A stretch of 64,000 nucleotides of DNA from an uncultured Saprospiraceae bacterium. Its GTDB lineage: Bacteria; Bacteroidota; Bacteroidia; Chitinophagales; Saprospiraceae. Position 1 is the stretch's first letter; each line of letters begins with the position of its first letter. The stretch is from the NCBI GenBank assembly GCA_937995755.1, contig CALKJD010000035.1:16526-80525 (forward strand). Reading direction: 5' to 3'. Positions 9,704 through 18,468 of this stretch are shown piece after piece. Both the position numbers and the translations under genes were made by a program. The notes beneath the pieces were generated by a model. The model was not told the DNA's origin. It was given only the letters and a program-made list of their open reading frames with translations, and did not search any database.

Positions 9704-9733
9704 AGGAAACTATGCAACTATTAAAAGTTTCCT
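9704..9733. promoter_or_regulatory. Inverted repeat, candidate TetR operator
   Basis: AGGAAACT (9704-9711) and AGTTTCCT (9726-9733) form perfect 8-bp arms around a 14-bp spacer, ending 15 bp before the TetR-family start codon. This geometry and place suit autoregulation of the efflux operon by the first gene's product. Binding is inferred. Confidence 0.5.
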
Positions 9734-9748
9734 GCGTTTCTTTGCGCT

Positions 9749-10348
9749 ATGAGTCTAAAAGAAAAAATATTCCTAACCACTTTTGATCTCTTTCTCAGAT
9801 ATGGAGTAAAGAGTGTAAGTATGGATGATATCTGCAGAAAATTGGGTATCAGTAAGAAAACCATTTATACGGTTATCGAGAATAAGAAAGACCTAATTGA
9901 GAAAATCATACAACTACATATCACTAGGGATGAAGAAGACATCATTGCTATCACACAAAATTCGGATACAGCTGTGGACGAGATGTGCAAGATCGGAAGA
10001 CATGTCATTAAATTTTTAAAGGAAATGAAACCTTCTTTGATATATGATCTACAGAAATACTATCCTACAGCCTGGAATATGATCCAAAATCAACATTATG
10101 GATTTATCTATCGCACGATCAAAACAAATATAGAAAGAGGTCAAAAAGAGGGGCTGTATATATCATCTTTTGATTCTGATATAATTGCCAAACTCTATGT
10201 GGAAAAAACGCATTGCATAGCAGATGAAGAAAATTTTCCTTCTTCAAAATTCAGCCGACCTCAGCTATTTGAGCAACTCTTTAAGTATCATATGAGAGGG
10301 ATCAGTTCAGAGCAAGGACTCAAACTCTTAGCAGATATAGAAATTTAA
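9749..10348 (+). CDS. TetR/AcrR family transcriptional regulator
   Basis: A 199-residue regulator. Residues 1-50 are a TetR-type helix-turn-helix domain: KEKIFLTTFDLFLRYGVKSVSMDDICRKLGISKKTIYTVIENKKDLIEKII. The remaining ~145 residues are the usual all-helical ligand-binding and dimerisation half. It is the first gene of a block with tolC-, membrane-fusion- and RND-type genes, 35 bp before the TolC-like gene, so it most likely represses this efflux operon and releases it when a pump substrate binds. A perfect inverted repeat just upstream is the likely operator. The ligand is unknown. Confidence 0.92.
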   Translation: MSLKEKIFLTTFDLFLRYGVKSVSMDDICRKLGISKKTIYTVIENKKDLIEKIIQLHITRDEEDIIAITQNSDTAVDEMCKIGRHVIKFLKEMKPSLIYDLQKYYPTAWNMIQNQHYGFIYRTIKTNIERGQKEGLYISSFDSDIIAKLYVEKTHCIADEENFPSSKFSRPQLFEQLFKYHMRGISSEQGLKLLADIEI

Positions 10349-10383
10349 ATTCACATCTACGACAATCATAAATCAACTATCAC

Positions 10384-11760
10384 ATGAAAAATTTACTACT
10401 CATCTTGCTATTAACCACTGGTCTTTCCCAGCTACAAGCGCAAGATCAGTTCTCTCTAAAGGAAGCAGTAGGTTATGGTCTTATTCATCATAATAATATG
10501 AAGATGAATGATCTAGACTACCAATCAGCAGAGCAAACGATCAAAGAGTTTAAATCTATCGCCATGCCCAAGGTCAATGGTGGCTTAGACTATTCTTACT
10601 ATCTAGCAACTCCAGCACAGCCTGTGGAAGATTTTATATCTCCATCAGTGTATGGTGTTCTATTTCAAGAGGGTGTAATACCTGAGAAAGACTTGGGAGA
10701 TCCTGAGACTTTTGAGTTTTCATTTGTTCAACCTAATGTGCTCACAGCGAGCATAGGAGCGAGTATACAACTATTTGACGGAGGATATCTCTACGGACTC
10801 AAAGCTGCGAAACTGTACAAAAGTCTCGTAAAAAAAGAACGAGTACAAAGCGAACAAACCATCATCACCAATGTAACTAAAGCGTATATGTCCATCCTCA
10901 TCGCTGAGAAAAACAAAGAGGTGATCTCACAGAATATCAAGGTCGTAGAAAAATCTTTATCTGATATCAAAGCAGTATATGAAAGTGGATTTGCTGAATC
11001 TCTAGATGTGGATAGAATGCAATTATCATTAGAAACTTTGCAAACTCAAATCGGAAACTTGGATCAGATGATTCAACTCAGTTACAATGTGCTAAAATTT
11101 CAAATGAACTACCCTATTGATCAAATGATAGAAGTCACAGATGATCTAGAAAGTATGGTAGATCAAATTACTATAGATGAAATCTCACTAGAAGGACCTA
11201 TCGATATGAGCCGAAGAGCTGAATTTGGCATATTAGAAGTAGGACAACAACTCAACGAACTTGATTATAAAAGAACAAAAGCTGGATACTTACCTACCGC
11301 CAACGCCTTTGTAAATCTACAAGAGTCATTACAGCGAACTAATATATTTGATAACGATGAAGCTGGATGGCTACCTACAGCTGTGGTCGGTGTAAATATA
11401 AAAGCACCTATCTATGATGGAGGTTTGAAATCAGCTCAGATGCAAAACATCAAACTCAAAATGATGAAAACTGACTTACAAAAGCAAGATCTTCAGAACC
11501 TCATCACATTACAAGTAAGAAACTCGCAGAGATCAATCCTTAATGCAAGAAACACAGTGAACAACAGCAAAAAAAATCTTGAGCTTTCTCAAAAAATATT
11601 TGATAAAACAAGAATCAAATTTAAGGAAGGTGTAGGATCGAGTATAGAAGTCACACAAGCAGAATCTGATCTATATCAGGCGCAAGGCAACTATATCAGT
11701 GCATTGTATGATCTATTAAGCGCTAAGACAGATTACAACTTAGCCATCGCTAAAAACTAA
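10384..11760 (+). CDS. TolC family outer membrane efflux protein
   Basis: A 458-residue outer-membrane channel component of a tripartite efflux system. A signal peptide covers residues 1-19 (MKNLLLILLLTTGLSQLQAQ). Two repeated halves of long helices follow, seen in SLKEAVGYGLIHHNNMKMNDLDYQSAEQTIKEFKS, IITNVTKAYMSILIAEKNKEVI and the second-half equivalent LITLQVRNSQRSILNARNTVNNSKKNLELSQKIFDKTRIKFKEGVGSSIEVTQAESDL, the TolC hallmark. The last motif, GVGSSIEVTQAE, is strongly conserved in the family. It sits between its regulator and the membrane-fusion gene, so the operon encodes a complete pump. Confidence 0.95.
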   Translation: MKNLLLILLLTTGLSQLQAQDQFSLKEAVGYGLIHHNNMKMNDLDYQSAEQTIKEFKSIAMPKVNGGLDYSYYLATPAQPVEDFISPSVYGVLFQEGVIPEKDLGDPETFEFSFVQPNVLTASIGASIQLFDGGYLYGLKAAKLYKSLVKKERVQSEQTIITNVTKAYMSILIAEKNKEVISQNIKVVEKSLSDIKAVYESGFAESLDVDRMQLSLETLQTQIGNLDQMIQLSYNVLKFQMNYPIDQMIEVTDDLESMVDQITIDEISLEGPIDMSRRAEFGILEVGQQLNELDYKRTKAGYLPTANAFVNLQESLQRTNIFDNDEAGWLPTAVVGVNIKAPIYDGGLKSAQMQNIKLKMMKTDLQKQDLQNLITLQVRNSQRSILNARNTVNNSKKNLELSQKIFDKTRIKFKEGVGSSIEVTQAESDLYQAQGNYISALYDLLSAKTDYNLAIAKN

Positions 11761-11869
11761 ACCGACTAATCAAAAAATACTATTTAGGTTGTATTCCTAA
11801 GAAATAGCTTACTAAGCTGTGATTAATCAAAATAGGAATAGTCCATATAGAATATAAAACAAATCAAAA

Positions 11870-13009
11870 ATGACGAAATACATCATCACAATAATCACCA
11901 TTTCCCTGCTTTTGGTAGCATGCCAGCCACAACAAGACGAGTTGACTATGAAGCGTGCAGAACTAAAAGAAAAAACAGCATTATTAAGGACGCTTCAATC
12001 TGAAATAGATATACTTCATGAAGAGGTGGAGACATTATCTCCTGAAAAAAAGCGTGATAGCGTAATGGTCGAAGTAAGCCCTTTAGCCATTCAACCATTT
12101 AGCAGAAAAGTAAATATTCAAGGTTCAGTAATATCGGATGAAACGGTGTATGCTTCTAGTGAAATGGGAGGACGTATACTCAGTGTCAATGTAAAGGAAG
12201 GTCAACAAATATCAAAAGGCGCTCTAGTAGCTACAGTAGATATGGAAACCATACAGCTGCAAATCAACGAGATGCAAACTACTCTTGATTTAGCAAATAC
12301 CGTGTACGAAAGACAGAAGAAACTTTGGGATCAAGAGATAGGATCAGAAATACAATACTTACAAGCTAAAAACAATAAAGAGAGACTGGAAAAATCGCTA
12401 GAAACGATGCGCAAGCAACTATCTAAGAGAAACATCTATGCACCGATTACTGGAGTGGTCAATAAAGAATATGCATCCGCAGGTGAAGTAGCTGGACCAG
12501 GAACTCCGATAGTCGAAATACTAGATAGTCGTAAAATAAAAGTTAAGGCCGATGTACCTGAACAATATTTAGCTACGATCAAAAAAGGACAAAAAGTGAA
12601 ACTCTTTTTCCCTGCGCTTAATAAAGAAGTTGATTCGAAGGTTTCTCTTATAGGAGCTTCGATTGATCCTGCGAATAGAACATTTGAAATCGAAATGAAC
12701 CTTAATAACTCTAAAGGAATATATAAGCCTAATCTACTAACAGAAATAGAGTTTGTTGACTTCACTAAAGATGAAGCGATTGTAATTCCACTAGAGCTAC
12801 TACAAGAAGAAGTATCTGGGAGAAAATACGTCTATGTATCTAAAAAAGACAAAGATGGAAGAGATATAGCTACTAAAGCATATGTCACATTAGGAGCCAG
12901 TTACGAAGGTTCAGTTGTGATAGAAGAAGGGTTATCTGCAGGAGATAAAATCGTCACTGTTGGTGGACGTAGTCTTGTAGCTGGAAATTACCTAGCTCCA
13001 AATATGTAA
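11870..13009 (+). CDS. Efflux RND transporter periplasmic adaptor subunit (lipoprotein)
   Basis: A 379-residue membrane-fusion protein linking the inner-membrane RND pump to the TolC-like channel. The signal ends in a lipobox (LLLVAC at residue ~18), so it is anchored as a lipoprotein. Residues ~22-60 are a coiled coil (MKRAELKEKTALLRTLQSEIDILHEEVETL), unusual in standing ahead of the lipoyl domain. The split biotinyl-lipoyl halves (GRILSVNVKEGQQISKGALVATVD and IYAPITGVVNKEYASAGEVAGPGTPIVEI) flank an alpha-hairpin. Beta-barrel and membrane-proximal domains follow, ending GDKIVTVGGRSLVAGNYLAPNM. It is followed after 32 bp by the RND gene. Confidence 0.95.
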   Translation: MTKYIITIITISLLLVACQPQQDELTMKRAELKEKTALLRTLQSEIDILHEEVETLSPEKKRDSVMVEVSPLAIQPFSRKVNIQGSVISDETVYASSEMGGRILSVNVKEGQQISKGALVATVDMETIQLQINEMQTTLDLANTVYERQKKLWDQEIGSEIQYLQAKNNKERLEKSLETMRKQLSKRNIYAPITGVVNKEYASAGEVAGPGTPIVEILDSRKIKVKADVPEQYLATIKKGQKVKLFFPALNKEVDSKVSLIGASIDPANRTFEIEMNLNNSKGIYKPNLLTEIEFVDFTKDEAIVIPLELLQEEVSGRKYVYVSKKDKDGRDIATKAYVTLGASYEGSVVIEEGLSAGDKIVTVGGRSLVAGNYLAPNM

Positions 13010-13041
13010 ATCGAATTTCTAATAACCATAGCATTACAACA

Positions 13042-16000
13042 ATGAAAAAGAAATTAAAAGAATTCGGTTTATCATCCTTAGCTATTGATAATGCTACTAG
13101 TGTATTTCTAGTTGCATTTATGATATTGCTATTTGGATTACAATCGTACCAAAAAATGCCGAAGCAACAATATCCAGATGCTTCGATGCCTACCATATTT
13201 GTCAATACTCCACACTTTGGAAACTCAGCAGAAGAGATAGAAAATCTTATCTCTAGACCTATAGAACAAGAACTCGAAGGTGTAGAAGGAATTAAATCTG
13301 TCAACTCCACATCGATACAAGATTTCTCTGTGATCGTAGCAGAATTTGATGCATCTATGGAGATGAGTGAAGTACTCCGCAAGACTAAAGATGCTGTAGA
13401 CAAAGCTAAAAGTGAGCTACCGTCAGATCTTGAGCAAGACCCAGAAATACTAGAAATAAACTTCAGTGAAATACCTATTGTGACTGTCAATGTATCTGGA
13501 GATTATTCGCCAGATGATCTTCGTGCTTACGCAGAAAAACTAGAAGATAAAATCGAGCTCATCAAAGAAGTATCAGAGGTACAGATGCGAGGTGAGCAAG
13601 AGAGAGAAATGAAAATAGATGTTGATCTTAATAAGATGCAATCTCTCAAAGTTTCATTCACAGATATAGAAAATGCTGTGAAGTCTGAGAACTTAACCAT
13701 GTCTGGAGGTGAAATTGTGCAAGGAGGATTTCGTAGAGCAGTACGTATCGTAGGACAATTTACAAGCGATACAGAGCTTGCGAATATTATCATAAAATCC
13801 GAGAAGCAAAGACCCATCTACCTTAAAGATATCGCTACAGTAGTATATGGTTATAAAGAAAGAACTAGCTATGCCAGATCTGATGGGTATCCTGTAATAT
13901 CATTAGATGTAATCAAGCGTAAAGGAAAAAATCTACTTGCTGCGGCAGACGAACTTAAGATCGTAATTGATAAAGCAGTAAAAGAATTGCCTTCCGATCT
14001 TAAAGTCAGCTTATTTAATGACCAATCTGTAAACACAAGAAATGAAGTAAGCAATCTAGAGAACAGCATCATCTCTGGTGTCATCTTAGTTATCTTAGTA
14101 TTACTCTTCTTCCTAGGATTACGTAATGCATCATTTGTAGGGATTGCGATACCTCTATCTATGTTAATGGGTATACTGTTCTTATATGTATCAGGTACAA
14201 CTATGAATATCGTAGTATTATTCTCTCTCATACTTGCTCTAGGGCTCTTAGTGGATAATGGTATCGTGGTGGTAGAAAACATCTATCGATATATGCAGGA
14301 TGGATACTCTGGTACAGAAGCGGCCAAATATGGAACAGGAGAAGTAGCATGGCCCATTATAGCTTCTACAGCCACAACGTTAGCTGCTTTTCTACCTTTA
14401 GCCTTTTGGCCAGGAATAATGGGTGAGTTTATGAAATTTATGCCGATCACACTTATGTTGGTTCTTGGGTCATCATTATTTGTAGCCTTAGTGATCAATC
14501 CGGTATTGACGTCTAGATTTATGAAAGTAGATGAGCAAGCCGACGAAAGAGCAGAGTATCTAGCTAAGAGAAAAAATGTTATAATTGGAATCGTCATCAT
14601 GTTGCTCATGGCTGTTGCTGGTCATATAATCAGAGTAGAATGGATCCGTAACCTTATGGCTATAGCCGCTGGAATTAGTGCGCTCAACTTCTTTGTATTG
14701 AGACCAGGCGCATTTGCATTTCAAAATGGTATGATGCCGAGACTTGAAAGAATCTACAATAGGTTTGTCACTTTCGCATTGGATGGAAAGAAACCAATAG
14801 CTTTTTTCTTAGGAACATTCGTACTTTTAATTGCCTCATTCATCCTGTTTGGAATCAAGACTCCTAAGGTGACTTTCTTCCCTTCAGCAGATCCTATTTA
14901 CATCAATACATTCGTAGAATTACCACTAGGAGTAGATATAGAAAAGACAAATGAAATCACCAAAGAAGTCGAAACGAAGATACTGCAGATACTCGAAAAG
15001 AACGAGCAAATCGTAGAAGCGGTATTGACACAGATTGGAGAGAATACATCTGATCCAAATCAACCACCGGAGCCAGGACTAACACCACATAAAGCTCGTA
15101 TCACAATTAACTTTGTACCAACGCAAGAAAGAGGTGGTGTATCTACTAGAGAAATACTTAATGAAATACGAAGCAGCATAAAAAACTATGCAGGCGTAAA
15201 AATATTTGTCGATAAAAACGCAGATGGACCACCAACAGGTAAGCCTATCAATCTAGAAATACGTGGAGATAATATAGATACACTCGTTACACTTACAGCT
15301 AGAGTAAAAGCATTTATAGACAACCTACCTATCAAAGGTATCGAAGGGCTCAATGCAGATGTAAATATCGGTAAGCCAGAATTACTGATAGATATTGATA
15401 GAGCTGCTGCTAGAAGATATGAGCTATCCACCTATAGTATCTCAGATGCATTGCGTACCTCAGTCTTTGGTAAGGAAGTAAGTAAATACAAAGATGGAGA
15501 AGATGAGTATCCTATTATGCTTAGGCTATCCGAACAATATCGTAACGATGAAAACAAACTGATCAATCAAAAAATTACATTCCGTAATCCTGCGAATGGT
15601 CAAATCGTACAAGTGCCTATGTCAGCAGTAGCCACATTTAACTACTCGACTACTTATAGTAGTATCCGAAGGTTAGATGGCCAACGTGTCATTACACTTA
15701 GCTCCAATCTCCTGGATGGATATAATGCCAATGAGATTGTAACTGCATTACAAGATCAGATGAGCGAATTTAATTTCCCTGATGGATACACATATGAATT
15801 TACTGGAGAACAACAGCAACAAGCTGAAGACATGGCATTCCTTGGGGGGGCCTTATTACTTGCTGTTTTCTTGATATTTATTATTCTAGTTACGCAGTTC
15901 AACAGTATTATCAGTCCATTCATAGTGATACTGTCTATTGTATTTAGTCTAATAGGTGTACTCCTTGGTTATGTAATTACAGGCAGTACTATCTCTGTAA

Positions 16001-16461
16001 TATTTACTGGAGTAGGTATAATATCTCTCGCTGGTGTCGTTGTAAACAATGCTATTGTACTGATAGATTATATCAATTTATTGGTCAGAAAAAAATCAGA
16101 TGAATTAGGGTTAACTACTACGGATGATTTACCGTATCACGAAATAAAGGCGAGTATCATCGAAGCTGGAGGGACAAGATTAAGACCTGTACTGCTTACA
16201 GCAATTACGACGGTACTCGGACTGATACCACTTGCTCTTGGAATCAATTTTAACTTCTTTACCTTAGTCTCAGAATTAGATCCACAATATTTTTCTGGTG
16301 GAGACAACACTGCGATGTGGGGACCGATGGCATGGACCATCATATACGGATTAAGCTTTGCTACCTTCCTTACACTAGTCGTAATACCTGTTATGTATTG
16401 GTTGGCTTATAGAACGAAGATGTTGTTTGTAAAGAGAAAAGCAGCTACACAATTGAAGTAG
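13042..16461 (+). CDS. Efflux RND transporter permease (AcrB/HAE1-like)
   Basis: A 1,139-residue proton-driven multidrug exporter of the inner membrane. It has the two-fold RND layout: TM1 at ~25-45, a porter/docking region, TM2-6 near residues 345-490, TM7 near 585, a second porter domain, and TM8-12 from ~945. At TM4 the usual Asp-Asp pair reads LLVDNGIVVVEN (D at ~404 followed by N), so one of the two proton-relay acids of AcrB is replaced by Asn. This occurs in other RND branches but matters for mechanism. An additional hydrophobic stretch at residues ~510-560 (IIGIVIMLLMAVAGH... and NLMAIAAGISALNFFVL) lies between the halves and is longer than in AcrB. It is last in the operon, before a strong terminator. 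Confidence 0.95.
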   Translation: MKKKLKEFGLSSLAIDNATSVFLVAFMILLFGLQSYQKMPKQQYPDASMPTIFVNTPHFGNSAEEIENLISRPIEQELEGVEGIKSVNSTSIQDFSVIVAEFDASMEMSEVLRKTKDAVDKAKSELPSDLEQDPEILEINFSEIPIVTVNVSGDYSPDDLRAYAEKLEDKIELIKEVSEVQMRGEQEREMKIDVDLNKMQSLKVSFTDIENAVKSENLTMSGGEIVQGGFRRAVRIVGQFTSDTELANIIIKSEKQRPIYLKDIATVVYGYKERTSYARSDGYPVISLDVIKRKGKNLLAAADELKIVIDKAVKELPSDLKVSLFNDQSVNTRNEVSNLENSIISGVILVILVLLFFLGLRNASFVGIAIPLSMLMGILFLYVSGTTMNIVVLFSLILALGLLVDNGIVVVENIYRYMQDGYSGTEAAKYGTGEVAWPIIASTATTLAAFLPLAFWPGIMGEFMKFMPITLMLVLGSSLFVALVINPVLTSRFMKVDEQADERAEYLAKRKNVIIGIVIMLLMAVAGHIIRVEWIRNLMAIAAGISALNFFVLRPGAFAFQNGMMPRLERIYNRFVTFALDGKKPIAFFLGTFVLLIASFILFGIKTPKVTFFPSADPIYINTFVELPLGVDIEKTNEITKEVETKILQILEKNEQIVEAVLTQIGENTSDPNQPPEPGLTPHKARITINFVPTQERGGVSTREILNEIRSSIKNYAGVKIFVDKNADGPPTGKPINLEIRGDNIDTLVTLTARVKAFIDNLPIKGIEGLNADVNIGKPELLIDIDRAAARRYELSTYSISDALRTSVFGKEVSKYKDGEDEYPIMLRLSEQYRNDENKLINQKITFRNPANGQIVQVPMSAVATFNYSTTYSSIRRLDGQRVITLSSNLLDGYNANEIVTALQDQMSEFNFPDGYTYEFTGEQQQQAEDMAFLGGALLLAVFLIFIILVTQFNSIISPFIVILSIVFSLIGVLLGYVITGSTISVIFTGVGIISLAGVVVNNAIVLIDYINLLVRKKSDELGLTTTDDLPYHEIKASIIEAGGTRLRPVLLTAITTVLGLIPLALGINFNFFTLVSELDPQYFSGGDNTAMWGPMAWTIIYGLSFATFLTLVVIPVMYWLAYRTKMLFVKRKAATQLK

Positions 16462-16485
16462 TTTCTTAGCAAAATATATTTTCGG

Positions 16486-16521
16486 AAGGCTTTCACTTAT
16501 TGAGTGGAAGCCTTTTTTTTT
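16486..16521 (+). terminator. Rho-independent terminator of the efflux operon
   Basis: The stem AAGGCTTTCACT (16486-16497) and AGTGGAAGCCTT (16503-16514) has one G-T wobble and a short loop, followed by eight Ts. It lies ~25 bp after the RND stop codon. Confidence 0.9.
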
Positions 16522-17092
16522 GTATCTAATTTATTTTACTAATAACCAAATCTATTGAAAATTTACCTTCAAACACTTCTACCCACCTATCTTTTAGCAG
16601 TTGAGCATGAAAATCAATCATTTTTAACATGTACTAAACTAACACACTATTGGTCTTAACAATGAAGTGATTTAAAAACTAGTGTTAAAGTTAGTTGTAA
16701 GTGCTTGTTTTTCAAGATGAGGCAATTTTTGAAATTCATAGTCATAGCTATGGGTTGATAAAATGCTGAAATATTGAGAATCAATGACTTGCTAATCAAT
16801 TAACAATACGTTCTTCAATCACTTCAATGTCAATTTTAACACATCTACTTATCACTATAAGTTAATATAGACGTAAAATTCCCTTAGGTACTTAATATAT
16901 AATAATCGACGTCTTTCCGAAAAGGTCTAATTAGTTACATGAAAATAGTATTATTGCATTATTCATCTTTGGGTTGGCCCCAAATAAACGGCAAATAATA
17001 TCGCATTAGACGAAGAAATATTAAGATCCATACGTATAGGCGGAAAAGCTAGAAGAGATGCGATAGAAACCCTATTTCATGCTCACCAAGGT
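16522..17092. other. Long leader region before the sigma factor gene
   Basis: About 570 bp separate the efflux terminator from the first ATG of the sigma factor. It contains the 179-bp palindromic repeat at 16661-16839 and, from about 16988, an open stretch that is the apparent coding N terminus of the sigma factor without an ATG, GTG or TTG. I see no other gene. Confidence 0.6.
16661..16839 (+). repeat. Imperfect palindromic element, copy 1
   Basis: This 179-bp AT-rich segment aligns without a gap to the reverse complement of 18274-18452, about 125 of 179 identical by hand count (~70%). It is itself an imperfect palindrome: TGAAGTGATT (16663-16672) pairs with AATCACTTCA (16817-16826), GTTAA and CAAG blocks pair further in, and the centre contains CATAGCTATG (16743-16752). 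Features fit either a MITE-like element or a duplicated regulatory palindrome. It lies upstream of the sigma factor gene. Confidence 0.75.
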
Positions 17093-17569
17093 ATGATGCA
17101 TACGATCAAAACCAGACTCAACATGTCTTCCGAGTTAATTAAAGACGCGTATGCAGACTCGATATCTACTATCATTTGGAACATAGATACTCAAGTATTT
17201 AAAGGTGATTCCAAACTCAGTACCTACCTTTATAAAATATTATATAACAAATCAGTGGACCTTTTGAGACATAGTTCGACTTATAAAAACGAAGCCTATG
17301 TAGAACTAACTGATGATATTCCTCAAGAAGCCACTTCTGACATTTCTCGGCAACTAGAAATAAAATTAGATGTTGAAAAAGTGAAAGAAGAAATTCTACA
17401 ATTAGGAAATCCTTGTAATGCCATAATTTTAGACTGGGCTTACTGGGGTTATAGTATGGCGGAAATCGCTACTCGGAATGGTATTGAGAGTGCGGATAAA
17501 GTGAAAAAGAAGAAATACAATTGCCTGCAAAAATTACGATCTTTATTGAAGTCTAAAGGAATAGAATAA
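17093..17569 (+). CDS. RNA polymerase sigma-70 family (ECF-like) factor
   Basis: The 158 residues from the first ATG match the sigma region 2 and 4 layout of small Bacteroidota sigma factors: DAYADSISTIIWNIDTQVFKGDSKLSTYLYKILYNKSVDLLR (region 2) and LGNPCNAIILDWAYWGYSMAEIATRNGIESADKVKKKKYNCLQKLRSLL (region 4 helix-turn-helix). Homologues start earlier, and the same frame is open and protein-like upstream to an in-frame TAA at 16985-16987 (LDEEILRSIRIGGKARRDAIETLFHAHQG), but that stretch contains no ATG, GTG or TTG. The true start may be the ATC at 17000 or another non-standard codon, or the start was lost. The gene is followed after 2 bp by the membrane anti-sigma-like gene. Confidence 0.85.
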   Translation: MMHTIKTRLNMSSELIKDAYADSISTIIWNIDTQVFKGDSKLSTYLYKILYNKSVDLLRHSSTYKNEAYVELTDDIPQEATSDISRQLEIKLDVEKVKEEILQLGNPCNAIILDWAYWGYSMAEIATRNGIESADKVKKKKYNCLQKLRSLLKSKGIE

Positions 17570-17571
17570 TT

Positions 17572-18294
17572 ATGGAAAAGAATGAAGCTGTTTTCGAAGC
17601 TTACTTTTCGGGTACATTATCAGAAAAGGAAATTCAGCAATTCAATGCTGAACTGGATTCTAATATGAAATTTCAAAAAGAATACAACTTTTTCCTGTCC
17701 GTAAAAAAAGCTGCTGCTAACATTGAACGCGATAATATGCGTTGCAAATTGAAGGCCGTCAACTTAGAAGAATCCATCGAAAAACCAACTAGAAAAACAA
17801 ATTCCCCCAATACTGTCAAAAATACTATTTCCTGGATTATAGGAGTGGGAATCATCTTATCCATCATCTATGTTATTTTTCAAACTCTCAGCAACACAAA
17901 TGAACCCGCGAAATTGTATGCCTCCTATTTTGACATATACCAAGTACAATCAGCTAGAGGTACAGATACTGATCCAATAAAAACAATGTACAGTGAAGGC
18001 AATTACAAGGGTTTTATTTCGAAGGTGAAAGCCATTGATAAATCACCAGAAGTCAATATGATGTTGGCCAATGCATATATTCAATCTGATGCATTTACCT
18101 TGGCCCAAAATACATTATTACAAATTACGGATGAAAGCGCTTTACGAGATCAAAAGTACTGGTATTTGGGACTACTTCAATTGAAACAAGGTCATAAAGT
18201 AGAAGCAATTTCGTATTTTCAACATTTGCAGTCAATCAGTCAATATAAAAAATCTCAGATCGAAGATATTCTATTAAAATTAACAAAGAAGTAA
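17572..18294 (+). CDS. Single-pass membrane protein, probable anti-sigma factor with TPR-like tail
   Basis: A 240-residue protein starting 2 bp after the sigma factor stop, so the two are probably made in fixed ratio. Residues 1-60 are cytoplasmic and helical (AYFSGTLSEKEIQQFNAELDSNMKFQKEYNFF), resembling the sigma-binding head of Bacteroidota anti-sigma proteins but without a zinc motif. A transmembrane segment lies at ~82-105 (ISWIIGVGIILSIIYVIFQTL). The outer part has helical-repeat character (MLANAYIQSDAFTLAQNTLLQI ... YWYLGLLQLKQGHKVEAISYFQHL), like tetratricopeptide repeats. The final residues ILLKLTKK fall inside palindrome copy 2. Function as an anti-sigma factor is inferred from position and topology, not from a named domain. 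Confidence 0.7.
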   Translation: MEKNEAVFEAYFSGTLSEKEIQQFNAELDSNMKFQKEYNFFLSVKKAAANIERDNMRCKLKAVNLEESIEKPTRKTNSPNTVKNTISWIIGVGIILSIIYVIFQTLSNTNEPAKLYASYFDIYQVQSARGTDTDPIKTMYSEGNYKGFISKVKAIDKSPEVNMMLANAYIQSDAFTLAQNTLLQITDESALRDQKYWYLGLLQLKQGHKVEAISYFQHLQSISQYKKSQIEDILLKLTKK

Positions 18295-18452
18295 TTTAGT
18301 AAAGCATTATTAATTTCCTCGTAAGCCTTTGACTATCACCACTTCAGTATTTCACCAACCCATAGCTAAAGCTATTAATTTTAAAAAATCCTTCACCTAT
18401 AAAACCACAAACCGACTATTAATTATCACAATAGCTCTTAAATCATTTCCAA
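18274..18452 (-). repeat. Imperfect palindromic element, copy 2 (inverted relative to copy 1)
   Basis: This is the reverse-complement partner of 16661-16839, ungapped over 179 bp and ~70% identical by hand alignment, with the central block AGCTATGGGTTG preserved. It begins within the last seven codons of the anti-sigma-like gene and ends 16 bp before the GTG start of the CHAT gene, so it occupies the whole promoter region of that gene. Its arms are also partly self-complementary (AAATGATTTA against AAGTAATTTA). Confidence 0.75.
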
Positions 18453-18468
18453 TCAAAATCCCCTTTTT

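Noticed and set aside
13527..16343. Several antisense ORFs of 70-180 codons inside the RND and other long genes
   Set aside because: Codon pattern and position make them shadows of the sense frame; no start context or homology features.
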